This document shows, piece by piece, positions 24,703 to 33,570 of a DNA stretch of 64,000 bases. The DNA comes from Bacteroidales bacterium (lineage in GTDB: Bacteria; Bacteroidota; Bacteroidia; Bacteroidales; UBA932): contig JAGAKR010000018.1 of assembly GCA_017625535.1 (NCBI GenBank), positions 62,001 through 126,000 of the forward strand. The letters are read 5' to 3'. The notes beneath the pieces were generated by a model. It was not told where the DNA came from, did no database searches, and worked only from the letters and a program-made list of their open reading frames with translations. Each line of letters begins with the position of its first letter. Positions within the stretch are counted from its first letter, which is position 1. The translations under genes were made by a program, and so were the position numbers.

Positions 24703-25752
24703 ATGAGACTTGTAGTGTACATATTTTTCTCATTGGCGGCCATTTGTCTTGTGTTGCCTGGAGATATGTATGCCCAGGACAGCACCCAAGTAATTACCAT
24801 AAAGAAGAGGCCACCCAAGAAGAATTTTGCAGAAATCTTTTCGGGCACAATCTCTGTTGCCCCCCATTATTCATCTGAGATGGGCCTTGGCATTGCAATG
24901 AGCTATAACTGCGCAAAGCCAATTGCCATAATAGGAAACATTACCACCGAAGGATATATGCTGCTTGGGGTGAACGGAAGCGGAACCACCCGCAAAAGGA
25001 AGTGGGAGTACAATTACAGCGCTTTCTACAACTATACCCCCTCATATTTCTGGGGATTGGGGTATGATGCGGCAAACATAAGCGGCAACAAAAGCCGCTA
25101 TGACCAGAAGAAATTCTTCATACAAGGGGAAGCGGGCTACCGGTTCTCCAGAAAATTCACACTGGGTCCATCTTTGGGTTATGAGTGGATAAAGTGGGAG
25201 GATTTCATTGACGGCAACACCTCCTCCGATGTGCTGCAATATGGCATTTTTGCCAGATTCGATACAAGGGATCACTCCACAAACCCCTCTGAGGGGGTAC
25301 ATCTGCTGCTCAGGCAGAGGAACTGGACAAATTCGTCGGGAAGCACATCCCTGCAGGCAAACGGATATACCCCTGTATGGGAAGGGGGAATATTGGCTGC
25401 AGACCTGTACTCTGTGCTCACTTACGGTGATATGGCAATTACAATGCTCCCGACAATTGGAGGCACAGAGAGGATGAGGGGATATTATTGGGGAAGGTAC
25501 CGCAACAACAACTTAATTGCAGGGCAGTTTGAACTCAGGCAGAAAATATGGGAGATGGTTGGAGGAGCAGTGTGGGGAGGTTTTGCAAACCTCTGGGGAG
25601 ATTACGGCAAGTTCCAATGGAAAAACACCCTCCCCAATTTTGGTTTGGGGGCGAGGTTCTACATAACTGAAAGGATGTGCCTGAGGTTTGATTATGGCTT
25701 TGGACGTAAGGGGCAGAACGGATTCATCCTCTCCATAAATGAAGCATTTTAG
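24703..25752 (+). CDS. BamA/TamA-like outer-membrane barrel
   Basis: A 349-residue outer-membrane protein with a signal peptide (cleavage near DMYAQ). It has repeated amphipathic strands with terminal aromatic residues and ends in MCLRFDYGFGRKGQNGFIL followed by INEAF. That is the C-terminal strand pattern of the Omp85/BamA-TamA barrel. No POTRA domains are present, so it is a POTRA-less 'BamA/TamA family' protein as often found in Bacteroidetes. The role is unknown. It is divergent from the M6 peptidase across 44 bases. Confidence 0.78.
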   Translation: MRLVVYIFFSLAAICLVLPGDMYAQDSTQVITIKKRPPKKNFAEIFSGTISVAPHYSSEMGLGIAMSYNCAKPIAIIGNITTEGYMLLGVNGSGTTRKRKWEYNYSAFYNYTPSYFWGLGYDAANISGNKSRYDQKKFFIQGEAGYRFSRKFTLGPSLGYEWIKWEDFIDGNTSSDVLQYGIFARFDTRDHSTNPSEGVHLLLRQRNWTNSSGSTSLQANGYTPVWEGGILAADLYSVLTYGDMAITMLPTIGGTERMRGYYWGRYRNNNLIAGQFELRQKIWEMVGGAVWGGFANLWGDYGKFQWKNTLPNFGLGARFYITERMCLRFDYGFGRKGQNGFILSINEAF

Positions 25753-25831
25753 GGAACAGAAGTAACACCAAATAGGAAAAATCCGTATCTTGCAAAGATT
25801 TTGCCGGGTTCGGCACAAATAAATAAAAAGG

Positions 25832-26566
25832 ATGAACAAGACTTCACAATACACATTTACGGTACTTGTACCTTTCTACAACGAGGAGGACAATATCTAC
25901 AATCTGGAAAAGGCTTTTGCCAACTATCTGGAAAACGCACATTTCAAGGATACTTGTGTACTCTTCATCAATGACGGGTCCAAGGACAACGGACTGAAAC
26001 TGGTGCAGGAAATATGTGACAGAAACAAGGATTTCTACTATATCTCGCTACAGAAGAACACAGGATTGAGCGGAGCCATAAAGGCAGGCTTTGACAACTG
26101 CTTCTCCAAATACTGCGGATATATAGATGCAGACCTCCAGACAACTCCGGAGGACTTCAACCTGCTGCTCCCGCACGTGGAAGAGTATCCTCTTGTAATG
26201 GGTATAAGGGCAAACAGGAAGGACAGCGGTTTCAAGAACCTGCAGTCCAAAATAGCCAACAATTTCCGCAGGTTCATGACCAAAGATGAGGCCATTGATA
26301 CAGGATGCCCTCTTAAAGTGTTCCAGACAGAATACGCAAAACGCTTCCCTATGTTCACAGGAATGCACAGATTCTTCCCTGCACTCATTACCCTCCAGGA
26401 TGGTGGAAAGATGAAGCAGATACCAGTAAGGCATTTCCCAAGGACAGCCGGAGTGTCAAAATACAATCTGTGGAACAGGCTGATTTCACCATTCAAGGAC
26501 TGTTTTGCCTTCAGGTGGATGAAGCACAGGTACATTAACTATAAAGTGGGAGAAAACAACATTTGA
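25832..26566 (+). CDS. GT2 polyprenyl-phosphate glycosyltransferase
   Basis: A 244-residue family-2 glycosyltransferase of the dolichol-phosphate-sugar synthase/ArnC type, which loads a sugar onto polyprenyl phosphate. VLVPFYNEEDNI opens the GT-A fold, INDGSKDNG follows, and the metal-binding DAD is Asp99-Asp101 in GYIDADLQTTP. Unlike ArnC it has no C-terminal membrane helices. The next gene overlaps by one base (TGATG) and encodes a LAB_N membrane protein that could supply the missing membrane part. It is first in a four-gene operon with a GT39 transferase and an epimerase. Confidence 0.9.
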   Translation: MNKTSQYTFTVLVPFYNEEDNIYNLEKAFANYLENAHFKDTCVLFINDGSKDNGLKLVQEICDRNKDFYYISLQKNTGLSGAIKAGFDNCFSKYCGYIDADLQTTPEDFNLLLPHVEEYPLVMGIRANRKDSGFKNLQSKIANNFRRFMTKDEAIDTGCPLKVFQTEYAKRFPMFTGMHRFFPALITLQDGGKMKQIPVRHFPRTAGVSKYNLWNRLISPFKDCFAFRWMKHRYINYKVGENNI

Positions 26567-27207
26567 TGGAATCCATCTTCACATATCTGATAGGACTGCT
26601 TGCCCAGGGATTCTTCTCTGCAAGGATTCTGGTACAGTGGATAATGAGCGAAAAGGCCAAGAAAGTGGTGAATCCGGCCCTGTTCTGGATTCTTAGCGTG
26701 GCCGGCTCCTGGCTCCTGTTCATCTACGGCTGGATCCGTGATGATTTTGCCATTATGCTTGGGCAGGTGATCTCCTATTACATATATATCTGGAACCTGA
26801 ACCAGAAAGGCATATGGAAAAGGCTGCACATACTTGGAAAGGCGGCACTTGTGGGAACCCCGCTCCTCGCCTTCTGGTCTATAGCCACCAACTGGGGCCC
26901 GTTTGTGGAGCAGTGCTTCAGAAATGAGGAGATACCCCTCTTCCTCCTGGTTTACGGCTCACTCGGACAGGTGATATTCACACTCAGGTTCGTATACCAG
27001 TATTTCTACTCAAGAAGGAAACACGAATCAATGCTGCCGGACGGCTTCTGGATAATAAGCCTCACAGGTTCTGCAATAATTGTATCATACGGAATATTCA
27101 GGCTTGATCCTGTAATCATCCTTGGGCAGTCATTCGGGTTTGTATCCTACATAAGGAACCTTATAATAAACCACCGCAGCAAAAAAACGGAAAAAGAGCA
27201 ACAATGA
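26566..27207 (+). CDS. tandem LAB_N-domain membrane protein
   Basis: A 213-residue polytopic protein made of two copies of the lipid-A-disaccharide-synthase N-terminal domain (LAB_N): LLAQGFFSARILVQWIMSE early and GSLGQVIFTLRFVYQYFYS later, each followed by a tryptophan-rich helix pair. Free-standing LAB_N proteins often neighbour ArnC-like transferases and probably help membrane-bound lipid glycosylation. It is coupled to both neighbours, with a 1-base overlap upstream and ATGA with the GT39 gene downstream. No catalytic motif is visible. Confidence 0.85.
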   Translation: MESIFTYLIGLLAQGFFSARILVQWIMSEKAKKVVNPALFWILSVAGSWLLFIYGWIRDDFAIMLGQVISYYIYIWNLNQKGIWKRLHILGKAALVGTPLLAFWSIATNWGPFVEQCFRNEEIPLFLLVYGSLGQVIFTLRFVYQYFYSRRKHESMLPDGFWIISLTGSAIIVSYGIFRLDPVIILGQSFGFVSYIRNLIINHRSKKTEKEQQ

Positions 27208-28793
27208 GAAAACAGCACATATTGTTTCTGGGGGTATTCCTTGCACTCCTGCCGGTATTGGCATTGAGGGATTATACTCCCGACAATGAACTTAAATACC
27301 TGAGCATTGCAGAGGAATCCATCCGCGACGGAAACATTTTTGCATTCTACAACCACGGCGAGCCATATGCAGACAAGCCACCTTTGTACCTGTGGATAGT
27401 GACATTGGGAAGGCTCATTTTTGGGAAGCACGTAATGTTCTTCCTCTCCCTCTTCTCCCTCATTCCGGCATTCATCACAGTTGGGGTGATGAACAGATGG
27501 GTAAGGAAGGAGCGCCACTGCGATGAAACCATGAACAGCATTATGCTCCTGAGCAGCGCCTTCTTTCTGGCCTGTGCCATTGTGCTCAGGATGGATATGC
27601 TTATGACAATGTTCATAACCCTGGCCCTGTACACATTCTACCGGATGTACCGTTTCAACAACAAAGGGATGGGGGCAAGAATCCTTTACAGGCGATGGAG
27701 CATCCTCCTCCCTGTATATACATTCCTTGCCATATTCACCAAAGGGGCTGTGGGAATAATGGTCCCTCTTATGTCAATTGCAGTATTCCTTGCTCTGAAC
27801 AGGAAAATAAAGACAATAGGCAAATATATAGGATGGAAATTTTGGGGAATCCTTGCCGGTTTGTGCGCATTGTGGTTTACCGGAGTATTCCTTGACGGAG
27901 GCACCGAATACCTGAACAACCTCCTCTTCAACCAGACAATAAACAGGGCGGTGAACTCATTCCATCACAAGGAGCCGTTCTGGTACTACTTTGTAACATA
28001 CTGGTATGCCATAGCACCATGGAGCATTGTAACTATAACCGCAATAATCATAGGATTCCGCAGGGGACTGATAAACAACGACCTGCTTAGGATGTTTGCA
28101 GTTGTATCAATAGGAACAATACTTATGATGTCGTGCATAAGTTCCAAGATTGTTGTATACCTGCTTCCTGCATTCCCTTGCCTGATTTACCTTGGGGCAA
28201 TACTCATTGGTGAGATTGGAAAAAGCAGATGGCTCAATGCTGCAGTAGCAATACCGGCAGTGCTGTTCATCCTGCTGCAGGGTGCTGCCATTTATGCAGA
28301 TAAAAGCGGGCTTGTACCGGTTGACCTGGGAACCCCTGTATACTATTACACACTCATTCTGTGTGCAGGAGGGATTGCAGCACTTTACCATATATGGAAC
28401 GGGAACCTTCCCAGAGCCATTACCGTAACGGGAGTTTCAATGTTTGTCTTCATCCTTGCAGCAGGACTCTCTATGGATAAACTGAACGATATGGTGGGAT
28501 TGAAAAATGCAACAGACTACGCAAAAGATGAGATGAAGGGGCTGGAGCAGAACTACGGGCAGCAGCCACGCATAATGTATTACGACTTCCGTTCCGGCGA
28601 CAATCTGGATGTCTACTTCGGACACCCTGTGGATGAACTTGCAAAAGAAGATCTGCCGGATGCGGAAAATCTTGTGCTTGTTGTAAAGGAGAGGCGTTTC
28701 AGAAGGGATTCAGCCCTCAACGCGGCACTTGGGGAGTATCCAAGGAGACTTTATGGCGAATTTGCAATTGTAACTGTAGGACCAAAAGAGTAG
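27204..28793 (+). CDS. ArnT-like GT39 lipid-linked sugar transferase
   Basis: A 529-residue glycosyltransferase of the PMT/ArnT clan (GT-C fold), which moves a sugar from polyprenyl phosphate to an acceptor on the periplasmic side. The first luminal loop has the acidic motif TPDNELKYLSIAEE and the family block YADKPPLYLW. About 11 to 12 membrane helices and a soluble C-terminal domain follow (ending in FRRDSALNAALGEYP). ATGA overlap with the LAB_N gene. Together with the epimerase the operon resembles a pathway adding a uronic or amino sugar to lipid A or LPS core. Confidence 0.9.
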   Translation: MRKQHILFLGVFLALLPVLALRDYTPDNELKYLSIAEESIRDGNIFAFYNHGEPYADKPPLYLWIVTLGRLIFGKHVMFFLSLFSLIPAFITVGVMNRWVRKERHCDETMNSIMLLSSAFFLACAIVLRMDMLMTMFITLALYTFYRMYRFNNKGMGARILYRRWSILLPVYTFLAIFTKGAVGIMVPLMSIAVFLALNRKIKTIGKYIGWKFWGILAGLCALWFTGVFLDGGTEYLNNLLFNQTINRAVNSFHHKEPFWYYFVTYWYAIAPWSIVTITAIIIGFRRGLINNDLLRMFAVVSIGTILMMSCISSKIVVYLLPAFPCLIYLGAILIGEIGKSRWLNAAVAIPAVLFILLQGAAIYADKSGLVPVDLGTPVYYYTLILCAGGIAALYHIWNGNLPRAITVTGVSMFVFILAAGLSMDKLNDMVGLKNATDYAKDEMKGLEQNYGQQPRIMYYDFRSGDNLDVYFGHPVDELAKEDLPDAENLVLVVKERRFRRDSALNAALGEYPRRLYGEFAIVTVGPKE

Positions 28794-28800
28794 AGAGCAT

Positions 28801-29799
28801 ATGCATATACTTGTTACCGGTGCAGCCGGATTTATAGGATTCCACCTCTGCAGGGCACTCCTTGCAAAAGGACACAGCGTGGTGGGACTCGACAACATAA
28901 ACAGCTATTATACCACAGACCTCAAATTCGGCAGGTTGGCTGAACTTGGCATAACACGGGAATGTGTACAGGAGAATGTTATGGTCCAAAGTTCCGCATA
29001 CGGGAGTTTCAGGTTTGTAAAATGCTCACTGGAAGACAACACCTCTCTGGAGGCGGTCTTTGCATCGGAAAAATTTGACAAAGTGTGCAACCTGGCAGCA
29101 CAGGCCGGAGTGAGATACTCATTTGAAAATCCGTCTGCGTATATACAGTCTAACATTGTGGGGTTTGCCAACATAATAGGGCTTTCACACAAATACGGGG
29201 TGAAACATTTTGTGTATGCAAGTTCCAGCAGCGTATACGGCAACAGCAACAAGGTGCCGTTTGAAGAGACAGACAGGGTGGACACCCCCGAAAGCATCTA
29301 CGCCGCCACAAAAAAATCAAATGAACTCATTGCCAATGTGTACAGTTCCCAGATGAGCCTCCCGACAACCGGACTCCGCTTCTTTACAGTATACGGTCCT
29401 TGGGGAAGGCCCGATATGGCACCATTCCTTTTCTTGAGGAGCATTCTGGAGGGGAAAACCATAAAAGTCTTCAACAACGGCAATCTGAGCAGGGATTTCA
29501 GTTACATAGATGATATAGTTACAGGTGTTGTAAAGATTCTTGAAGGTGAACCTGCAGGAAAAGTGTACAATATTGGAAACAGTTCACCTGTTGCCCTTAT
29601 GGACTTCATCTCAACCATAGAGCAGGTTGCAGGGAAAGAGGCAATAAAGGAGTTTGCTCCAATGCAGCAGGGTGATGTGTACACCACATATGCCAGTACA
29701 AACGCAATAGAGAGAGATTTTGGCTTCAAGCCAAATACCCCTCTCCTGTACGGCATCACCCAGTTCTTCAACTGGTATAAAAGTTTCTACAACATTTAA
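28801..29799 (+). CDS. NAD-dependent epimerase, UDP-glucuronate 4-epimerase-like
   Basis: A 332-residue short-chain dehydrogenase/reductase. The Rossmann motif is TGAAGFIGFHL, the catalytic serine block is YASSSSVYG, and Tyr/Lys are in SIYAATKKSNE. The segment LDNINSYYTTDLKFGRL is typical of UDP-glucuronate 4-epimerases, which make UDP-galacturonate; the exact substrate is inferred. It lies 8 bases after the GT39 gene and completes the operon, so it probably supplies the nucleotide sugar that the GT2 enzyme loads on lipid. The last four bases overlap the convergent lipoprotein gene. Confidence 0.87.
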   Translation: MHILVTGAAGFIGFHLCRALLAKGHSVVGLDNINSYYTTDLKFGRLAELGITRECVQENVMVQSSAYGSFRFVKCSLEDNTSLEAVFASEKFDKVCNLAAQAGVRYSFENPSAYIQSNIVGFANIIGLSHKYGVKHFVYASSSSVYGNSNKVPFEETDRVDTPESIYAATKKSNELIANVYSSQMSLPTTGLRFFTVYGPWGRPDMAPFLFLRSILEGKTIKVFNNGNLSRDFSYIDDIVTGVVKILEGEPAGKVYNIGNSSPVALMDFISTIEQVAGKEAIKEFAPMQQGDVYTTYASTNAIERDFGFKPNTPLLYGITQFFNWYKSFYNI

Positions 29800-30254
29800 C
29801 GTGCTGTACTCTTCTTGGTAAGCAGGGCCTTGCCCGAATGCTCCTCCCCGGTTGCAGGATTCTTTGAGAAGAATTCCATTGTAAGGGATTCAGGGGTTTC
29901 GTTGTAGACAAGTTCACCGTTTATGTTCTGGCGGCTGTCATTGATGTCCATTACCCCAGAATAAGAGATATACGGCTCACCCACAATTACCACTGCAGAG
30001 ATATTGGCGGTTGTGGAGTCGTTATACGCAACTTTTCCGCTCATTGTGGTATCTGCAAAACACTCAACTGCTACAGGAACCGCAATGGTCTCTACAGAAA
30101 GGTTTCCCATAGAATCAATTGATGCAATCTGTATTGTATCAATTCCGGTCCATACACCCACCAGTTTTTCTGTAACGGATTTGTCCCTTGTACCGCAAGA
30201 GGCAACTGAAAATGCCGCCAACAGGGCAATCAGTAAAAAAGATTTGGTTTTCAT
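29796..30254 (-). CDS. hypothetical lipoprotein, small beta domain
   Basis: A 152-residue lipoprotein (lipobox SVASC, Cys20). The mature region KLVGVWTGIDTIQI through DSRQNINGELVYN looks like a small lipocalin-like beta domain, with alternating hydrophobic strands and a tail ATGEEHSGKALLTKK. No defined family is recognised. It is convergent with the epimerase (4-base overlap) and divergent from alr across 58 bases. Confidence 0.7.
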   Translation of the reverse strand: MKTKSFLLIALLAAFSVASCGTRDKSVTEKLVGVWTGIDTIQIASIDSMGNLSVETIAVPVAVECFADTTMSGKVAYNDSTTANISAVVIVGEPYISYSGVMDINDSRQNINGELVYNETPESLTMEFFSKNPATGEEHSGKALLTKKSTAR

Positions 30255-30312
30255 TGTTTGTTTTTTTTAATTTTACATCAGAAAAATGCGACTTATAACT
30301 ATACAATAATTT

Positions 30313-31422
30313 ATGGATTTAGTTCAAAATTCTTTTGCACAGTTGGAGTTGAGCTACCCCAACATGCTTCACAACTACAATTACTTCAGATCCAAGCTTA
30401 AAGATTCTACAAAACTGCTTGTTCTGATAAAGGCAAACTCCTACGGACACGGTGCGCTGGAATTTGCACGCCAAATGGAAAAGGCCGGTGCCGATTATTT
30501 TGGAATTGCACATCCTGTAGAGGGCGTTGAGCTCAGGGAGGGAGGAATCAAGACCCCTATCCTTGTTCTTACAGCAGGTACAGACTCTTTTGAGGATATT
30601 GTAAACCACTATCTTGAGCCATCCATCCCAACAATGGACGCATTGCTCAAATTTGACGCTTATCTAAAGAGCAGGGACATTGACCATTATCCTGTACACA
30701 TCAAACTGGATACCGGTATGCACAGGCTCGGATTCATGAAACAGGAACTTCCTGAACTTATTGAATACCTGAAGAACAAGCCAAGGGTTAAGGTACAGTC
30801 AATTTTTTCACACCTTGCAGCATCTGACGATCCGCAGCACGATGAATTCACCCGCGGCCAATACAAGATGTACAAGAACCACGCTTCAATGATTGATGCA
30901 GTCCTTGATTACAAACCTATACATCATATCCTCAACTCTGCAGGAATTGAGAGGTTCAGCGAGTACCAGATGGATATGGCAAGGCTTGGAATAGGCATCT
31001 ACGGCATAAGTGCAGTTGATATGAACAATGTGAAGCCAGCGGCATCACTTACCTGCAAGATTCTCCAGATTAAGGAACTTACACCGGAAGACGGTACTGT
31101 AGGTTATGGAAGACACGGCAAACTTGAGCATCCTAAGAAGATTGCAACCCTTCCTCTTGGATATGCAGACGGCCTCAACCGCCACTACAGCAGGGGAAAT
31201 GCAAAATTCTGTGTAAACGGGCAGCTTGTACCTACAATAGGCAACATCTGTATGGATATGTGTATGATTGACATTACAGGGGTTGATGCAAAAGTTGGTG
31301 ACAAGGTTACCATTTTTGGAGAGAATCCTACCGCAAACGATATGGCAAAATTGCTTGACACCATCCCTTACGAGATTTTCACCTCTGTTGCAAAGAGGGT
31401 GAAGAGGGTTGTATATGAATAA
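30313..31422 (+). CDS. alr: alanine racemase
   Basis: PLP-dependent alanine racemase that makes D-alanine for peptidoglycan. The PLP lysine is Lys40 in LVLIKANSYGHG. The second catalytic base is the tyrosine in the C-terminal domain region (VGYGRHGK, PLGYADGLNRHYS). The 369-residue length is standard and no MurF fusion is present, unlike the MurF-Alr fusions of many Bacteroidetes. It is a single-gene unit ending in a long terminator. Confidence 0.95.
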   Translation: MDLVQNSFAQLELSYPNMLHNYNYFRSKLKDSTKLLVLIKANSYGHGALEFARQMEKAGADYFGIAHPVEGVELREGGIKTPILVLTAGTDSFEDIVNHYLEPSIPTMDALLKFDAYLKSRDIDHYPVHIKLDTGMHRLGFMKQELPELIEYLKNKPRVKVQSIFSHLAASDDPQHDEFTRGQYKMYKNHASMIDAVLDYKPIHHILNSAGIERFSEYQMDMARLGIGIYGISAVDMNNVKPAASLTCKILQIKELTPEDGTVGYGRHGKLEHPKKIATLPLGYADGLNRHYSRGNAKFCVNGQLVPTIGNICMDMCMIDITGVDAKVGDKVTIFGENPTANDMAKLLDTIPYEIFTSVAKRVKRVVYE

Positions 31423-31439
31423 TTGACGCCTAACAGAAC

Positions 31440-31478
31440 AAAGAGGCCGGTCTGAATGTGTTCAGAACCGGCCTCTTT
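31440..31478. terminator. bidirectional terminator
   Basis: Twelve-bp stem AAAGAGGCCGGT/ACCGGCCTCTTT with an inner CTGAA/TTCAG helix (31452-31456 with 31461-31465) between convergent alr and holA. Confidence 0.88.
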
Positions 31479-31485
31479 CATATTG

Positions 31486-32529
31486 CTAATGTATGATTCT
31501 TGATATCAGTTCCATAAGGAGTTCCCCATCCGATGCCTGCCCTGCAGTGCCGCTTTTGCTCTTGTAGTCATACTCCTTTATTGCCGCAATCACCCCCATT
31601 GTCTTCTTTGGTGAAAAGACCCTCATTGCCGCACTGTACTCCCTTATCTGCCCCGGAGCAAACACCCCGGCCTTGCGGATGGAATTCTCAACCATCCCGC
31701 CGTCCTTCATATTGTATGCGTGGCATTTGAGCAATCGGGAGAAAAAGAAGAACATTGCCCCCAATGTGAGTACAAGTGGATATTTCTTGGGATTTTGGGC
31801 AAAGAAATGGGCAATCCGGTATGCTTTGTCATACTCCTTGAACACTATTGCCTTGGAGAGTTCAAATGCCGAGAACTCCTTGCTCACCCCAATATTCTGC
31901 TCCACATCCTTAACTGAAATGGAGGTTATGTTGTCGGGAAGACCTTTGAAGAGTTTGTCTGCCTCAAGGACTATTTTTCTTAGCGCATTTCCTGTATGCT
32001 CTGCCATAAGGGAAGCCGCATCCGCATCTATAGAATACCCCTTCTCCTTTACATAAGAGGTGATCCATCCGGCCACATTCCATTCACTTACCGCTGCAGA
32101 TTCAAAAACAGTTGCATTTGCCTTTGCCTTCTTGTAGAACCCTGTGCGCTTGTCAACAGATTTGCCGGTAAAGGCCAGCACAAGTACAGTTTCCGGGGAA
32201 GGATTCTCAAGATACTGTTCCAGCACATCCAGTTTTGCAAGGTGCTGCGCCTCCCTTACCATTACCAGCTGCCTCTGGGCAAACATTGGATATCTGCGGC
32301 AGGCCTGTACAATATCTGCAGTTGTGGTGTCCTGGGAATAGACAATGGTCTGGTTGAAGTCCCTTTCGTCCGGCTGGAGCACATTCTGCAGAATGGCATC
32401 CATAATTACATCAGAATAATACGGCTCCTCCCCCATAAGAATATATACGGGAGAAAATTTTCCGGCATTTATATCTGCCAGAATTGCACTGTATTGTGCA
32501 AGAGTATCTGTATCTTTCTGCTTGGCCAT
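31486..32529 (-). CDS. holA: DNA polymerase III subunit delta
   Basis: The delta subunit of the clamp loader, which opens the beta sliding clamp. The 347-residue protein starts at MAKQKDTDTL. It has the expected N-terminal region (SPVYILMGEEPYYSDVI), a QLVMVREAQHL helix and an EADKLFKGL segment before the collar domain. Nine additional upstream codons in frame are rejected because the promoter fixes the start. It shows no ATP-binding motif, as expected for delta. Confidence 0.93.
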   Translation of the reverse strand: MAKQKDTDTLAQYSAILADINAGKFSPVYILMGEEPYYSDVIMDAILQNVLQPDERDFNQTIVYSQDTTTADIVQACRRYPMFAQRQLVMVREAQHLAKLDVLEQYLENPSPETVLVLAFTGKSVDKRTGFYKKAKANATVFESAAVSEWNVAGWITSYVKEKGYSIDADAASLMAEHTGNALRKIVLEADKLFKGLPDNITSISVKDVEQNIGVSKEFSAFELSKAIVFKEYDKAYRIAHFFAQNPKKYPLVLTLGAMFFFFSRLLKCHAYNMKDGGMVENSIRKAGVFAPGQIREYSAAMRVFSPKKTMGVIAAIKEYDYKSKSGTAGQASDGELLMELISRIIH

Positions 32530-32559
32530 AAAAAGGGGCCCATAAAAACTGCCCAACTA

Positions 32560-32589
32560 CAAAAATAACATTTTTAATCCTCCCTGCAA
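32560..32589 (-). promoter_or_regulatory. holA promoter
   Basis: Minus strand: TTG (complement of 32587-32589), a 19-base spacer, then TATTTTTG (complement of 32560-32567). This is a full match to the Bacteroidetes -33/-7 consensus. The predicted transcript starts about 25 bases before the chosen holA start codon. Confidence 0.7.
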
Positions 32590-32657
32590 TTGGTGCATAA
32601 GTGTATTTTACCATAAATTGGGTATATTTGGACAAATGGATGAATCCCTATTTTGTT

Positions 32658-32665
32658 TATATTTG
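32658..32665 (+). promoter_or_regulatory. -7 box for NifX-like operon
   Basis: TATATTTG, 27 bases before the NifX-like start. A second identical octamer lies at 32623-32630, so two tandem promoters are possible. Neither has a well-placed -33 TTG. Confidence 0.45.
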
Positions 32666-32692
32666 TAAACGGATAAAAAAAAATAATTTGAC

Positions 32693-33040
32693 ATGAAAAT
32701 AGCAGTACCTACAAGAAACGATGTTGTGGATGACCATTTTGGCCATTGCGCATACTATACAATCTACACTATTGAGAACAATGCCGTAACTGCAAAGGAG
32801 ACACTACCTTCACCTGAGGGTTGCGGATGCAAGTCAAACATTGCCCCTGTGCTCCACAATATGGGTGTGGAGGTTATGCTTGCCGGCAATATGGGCGAAG
32901 GGGCGAAAAATGTGCTGGGACGCAACAATATAGCGGTTATAAGAGGATGCAGCGGCAGCACAGATGCCCTTGTGGAGGCATATCTCAGAGGTGAGGTAAA
33001 GGACAATGGTGAAATCTGCCACCACCACGAATGCCACTGA
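32693..33040 (+). CDS. NifX/NifB-like Fe-S cluster-binding protein
   Basis: A 115-residue protein of the dinitrogenase iron-molybdenum cofactor (NifX/NafY) superfamily. MKIAVPTRNDVVDDHFGHC opens the fold (DxHFG with His), GCGCKSNIAP follows and CSGSTDALVEAYLRG is near the end. The C-terminus is metal-rich (ICHHHECH). No nitrogenase genes are present; stand-alone members bind or carry Fe-S or other metal clusters. It forms an operon with a C_GCAxxG_C_C protein (24-base gap), which points to Fe-S or redox work. Confidence 0.88.
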   Translation: MKIAVPTRNDVVDDHFGHCAYYTIYTIENNAVTAKETLPSPEGCGCKSNIAPVLHNMGVEVMLAGNMGEGAKNVLGRNNIAVIRGCSGSTDALVEAYLRGEVKDNGEICHHHECH

Positions 33041-33064
33041 TGCTAAAATTATCTGGAAGAAAAT

Positions 33065-33547
33065 ATGAATATAAATGTTGAAGAAAGGGTAGAGAAGGCT
33101 GTTGAACTTTTCAGGCAGGGGTACAACTGCTCGCAGAGTGTTGTGGCCGCATATGCCGACATTTATGGCTTTACAACAGAGCAGTCCTTGAAGATGGCTG
33201 CATCTTTCGGGGCCGGAATAGGGAGAATGAGGGAGACCTGCGGGGCGGCGTGCGGAATGTTCCTGCTGGCCGGACTTCAGACAGGATGCACTGATCCCAA
33301 GGACAACGCCGGGAAAGGGGCAAACTATGCAGTTGTCCAGGATATGGCAGCCAGGTTCAGGAAGATGAACGGCTCCATTGTATGTGCCGAACTGCTTGGT
33401 CTGAGGGAACCTGCCCAGACAGGGATTGGTGCCCCAACCCAGCCTCAGGAGCGCAATGCGGAATACTACAAAAAGCGTCCTTGCGTGGAGATGGTGAGAA
33501 GTGCGGCACAGATTTTTGGAGAATATCTGGTTTCAGAAAACAAATAA
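33065..33547 (+). CDS. C_GCAxxG_C_C-family redox protein
   Basis: A 160-residue protein with the cysteine signature of the C_GCAxxG_C_C family: NCSQSVV, then TCGAACGMFLLAGLQTGCTDP, and a late RPCVEMV. Members occur in anaerobes and probably bind a metal cluster; they are often near electron-transfer genes. It lies between the NifX-like gene and a small barrel gene with gaps of 24 and 23 bases. Electron transfer or metal handling is inference. Confidence 0.87.
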   Translation: MNINVEERVEKAVELFRQGYNCSQSVVAAYADIYGFTTEQSLKMAASFGAGIGRMRETCGAACGMFLLAGLQTGCTDPKDNAGKGANYAVVQDMAARFRKMNGSIVCAELLGLREPAQTGIGAPTQPQERNAEYYKKRPCVEMVRSAAQIFGEYLVSENK

Positions 33548-33570
33548 AACACAATTTAATTCTAATTGAA

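Noticed and set aside
32693..33040. Nitrogen fixation gene
   Set aside because: No nitrogenase structural or cofactor genes are nearby; stand-alone NifX-like proteins are common in anaerobes.
33382..33570. 63-codon N-terminal extension of the small barrel protein
   Set aside because: It overlaps the C_GCAxxG_C_C gene in another frame, and the internal Met begins a clean signal peptide.
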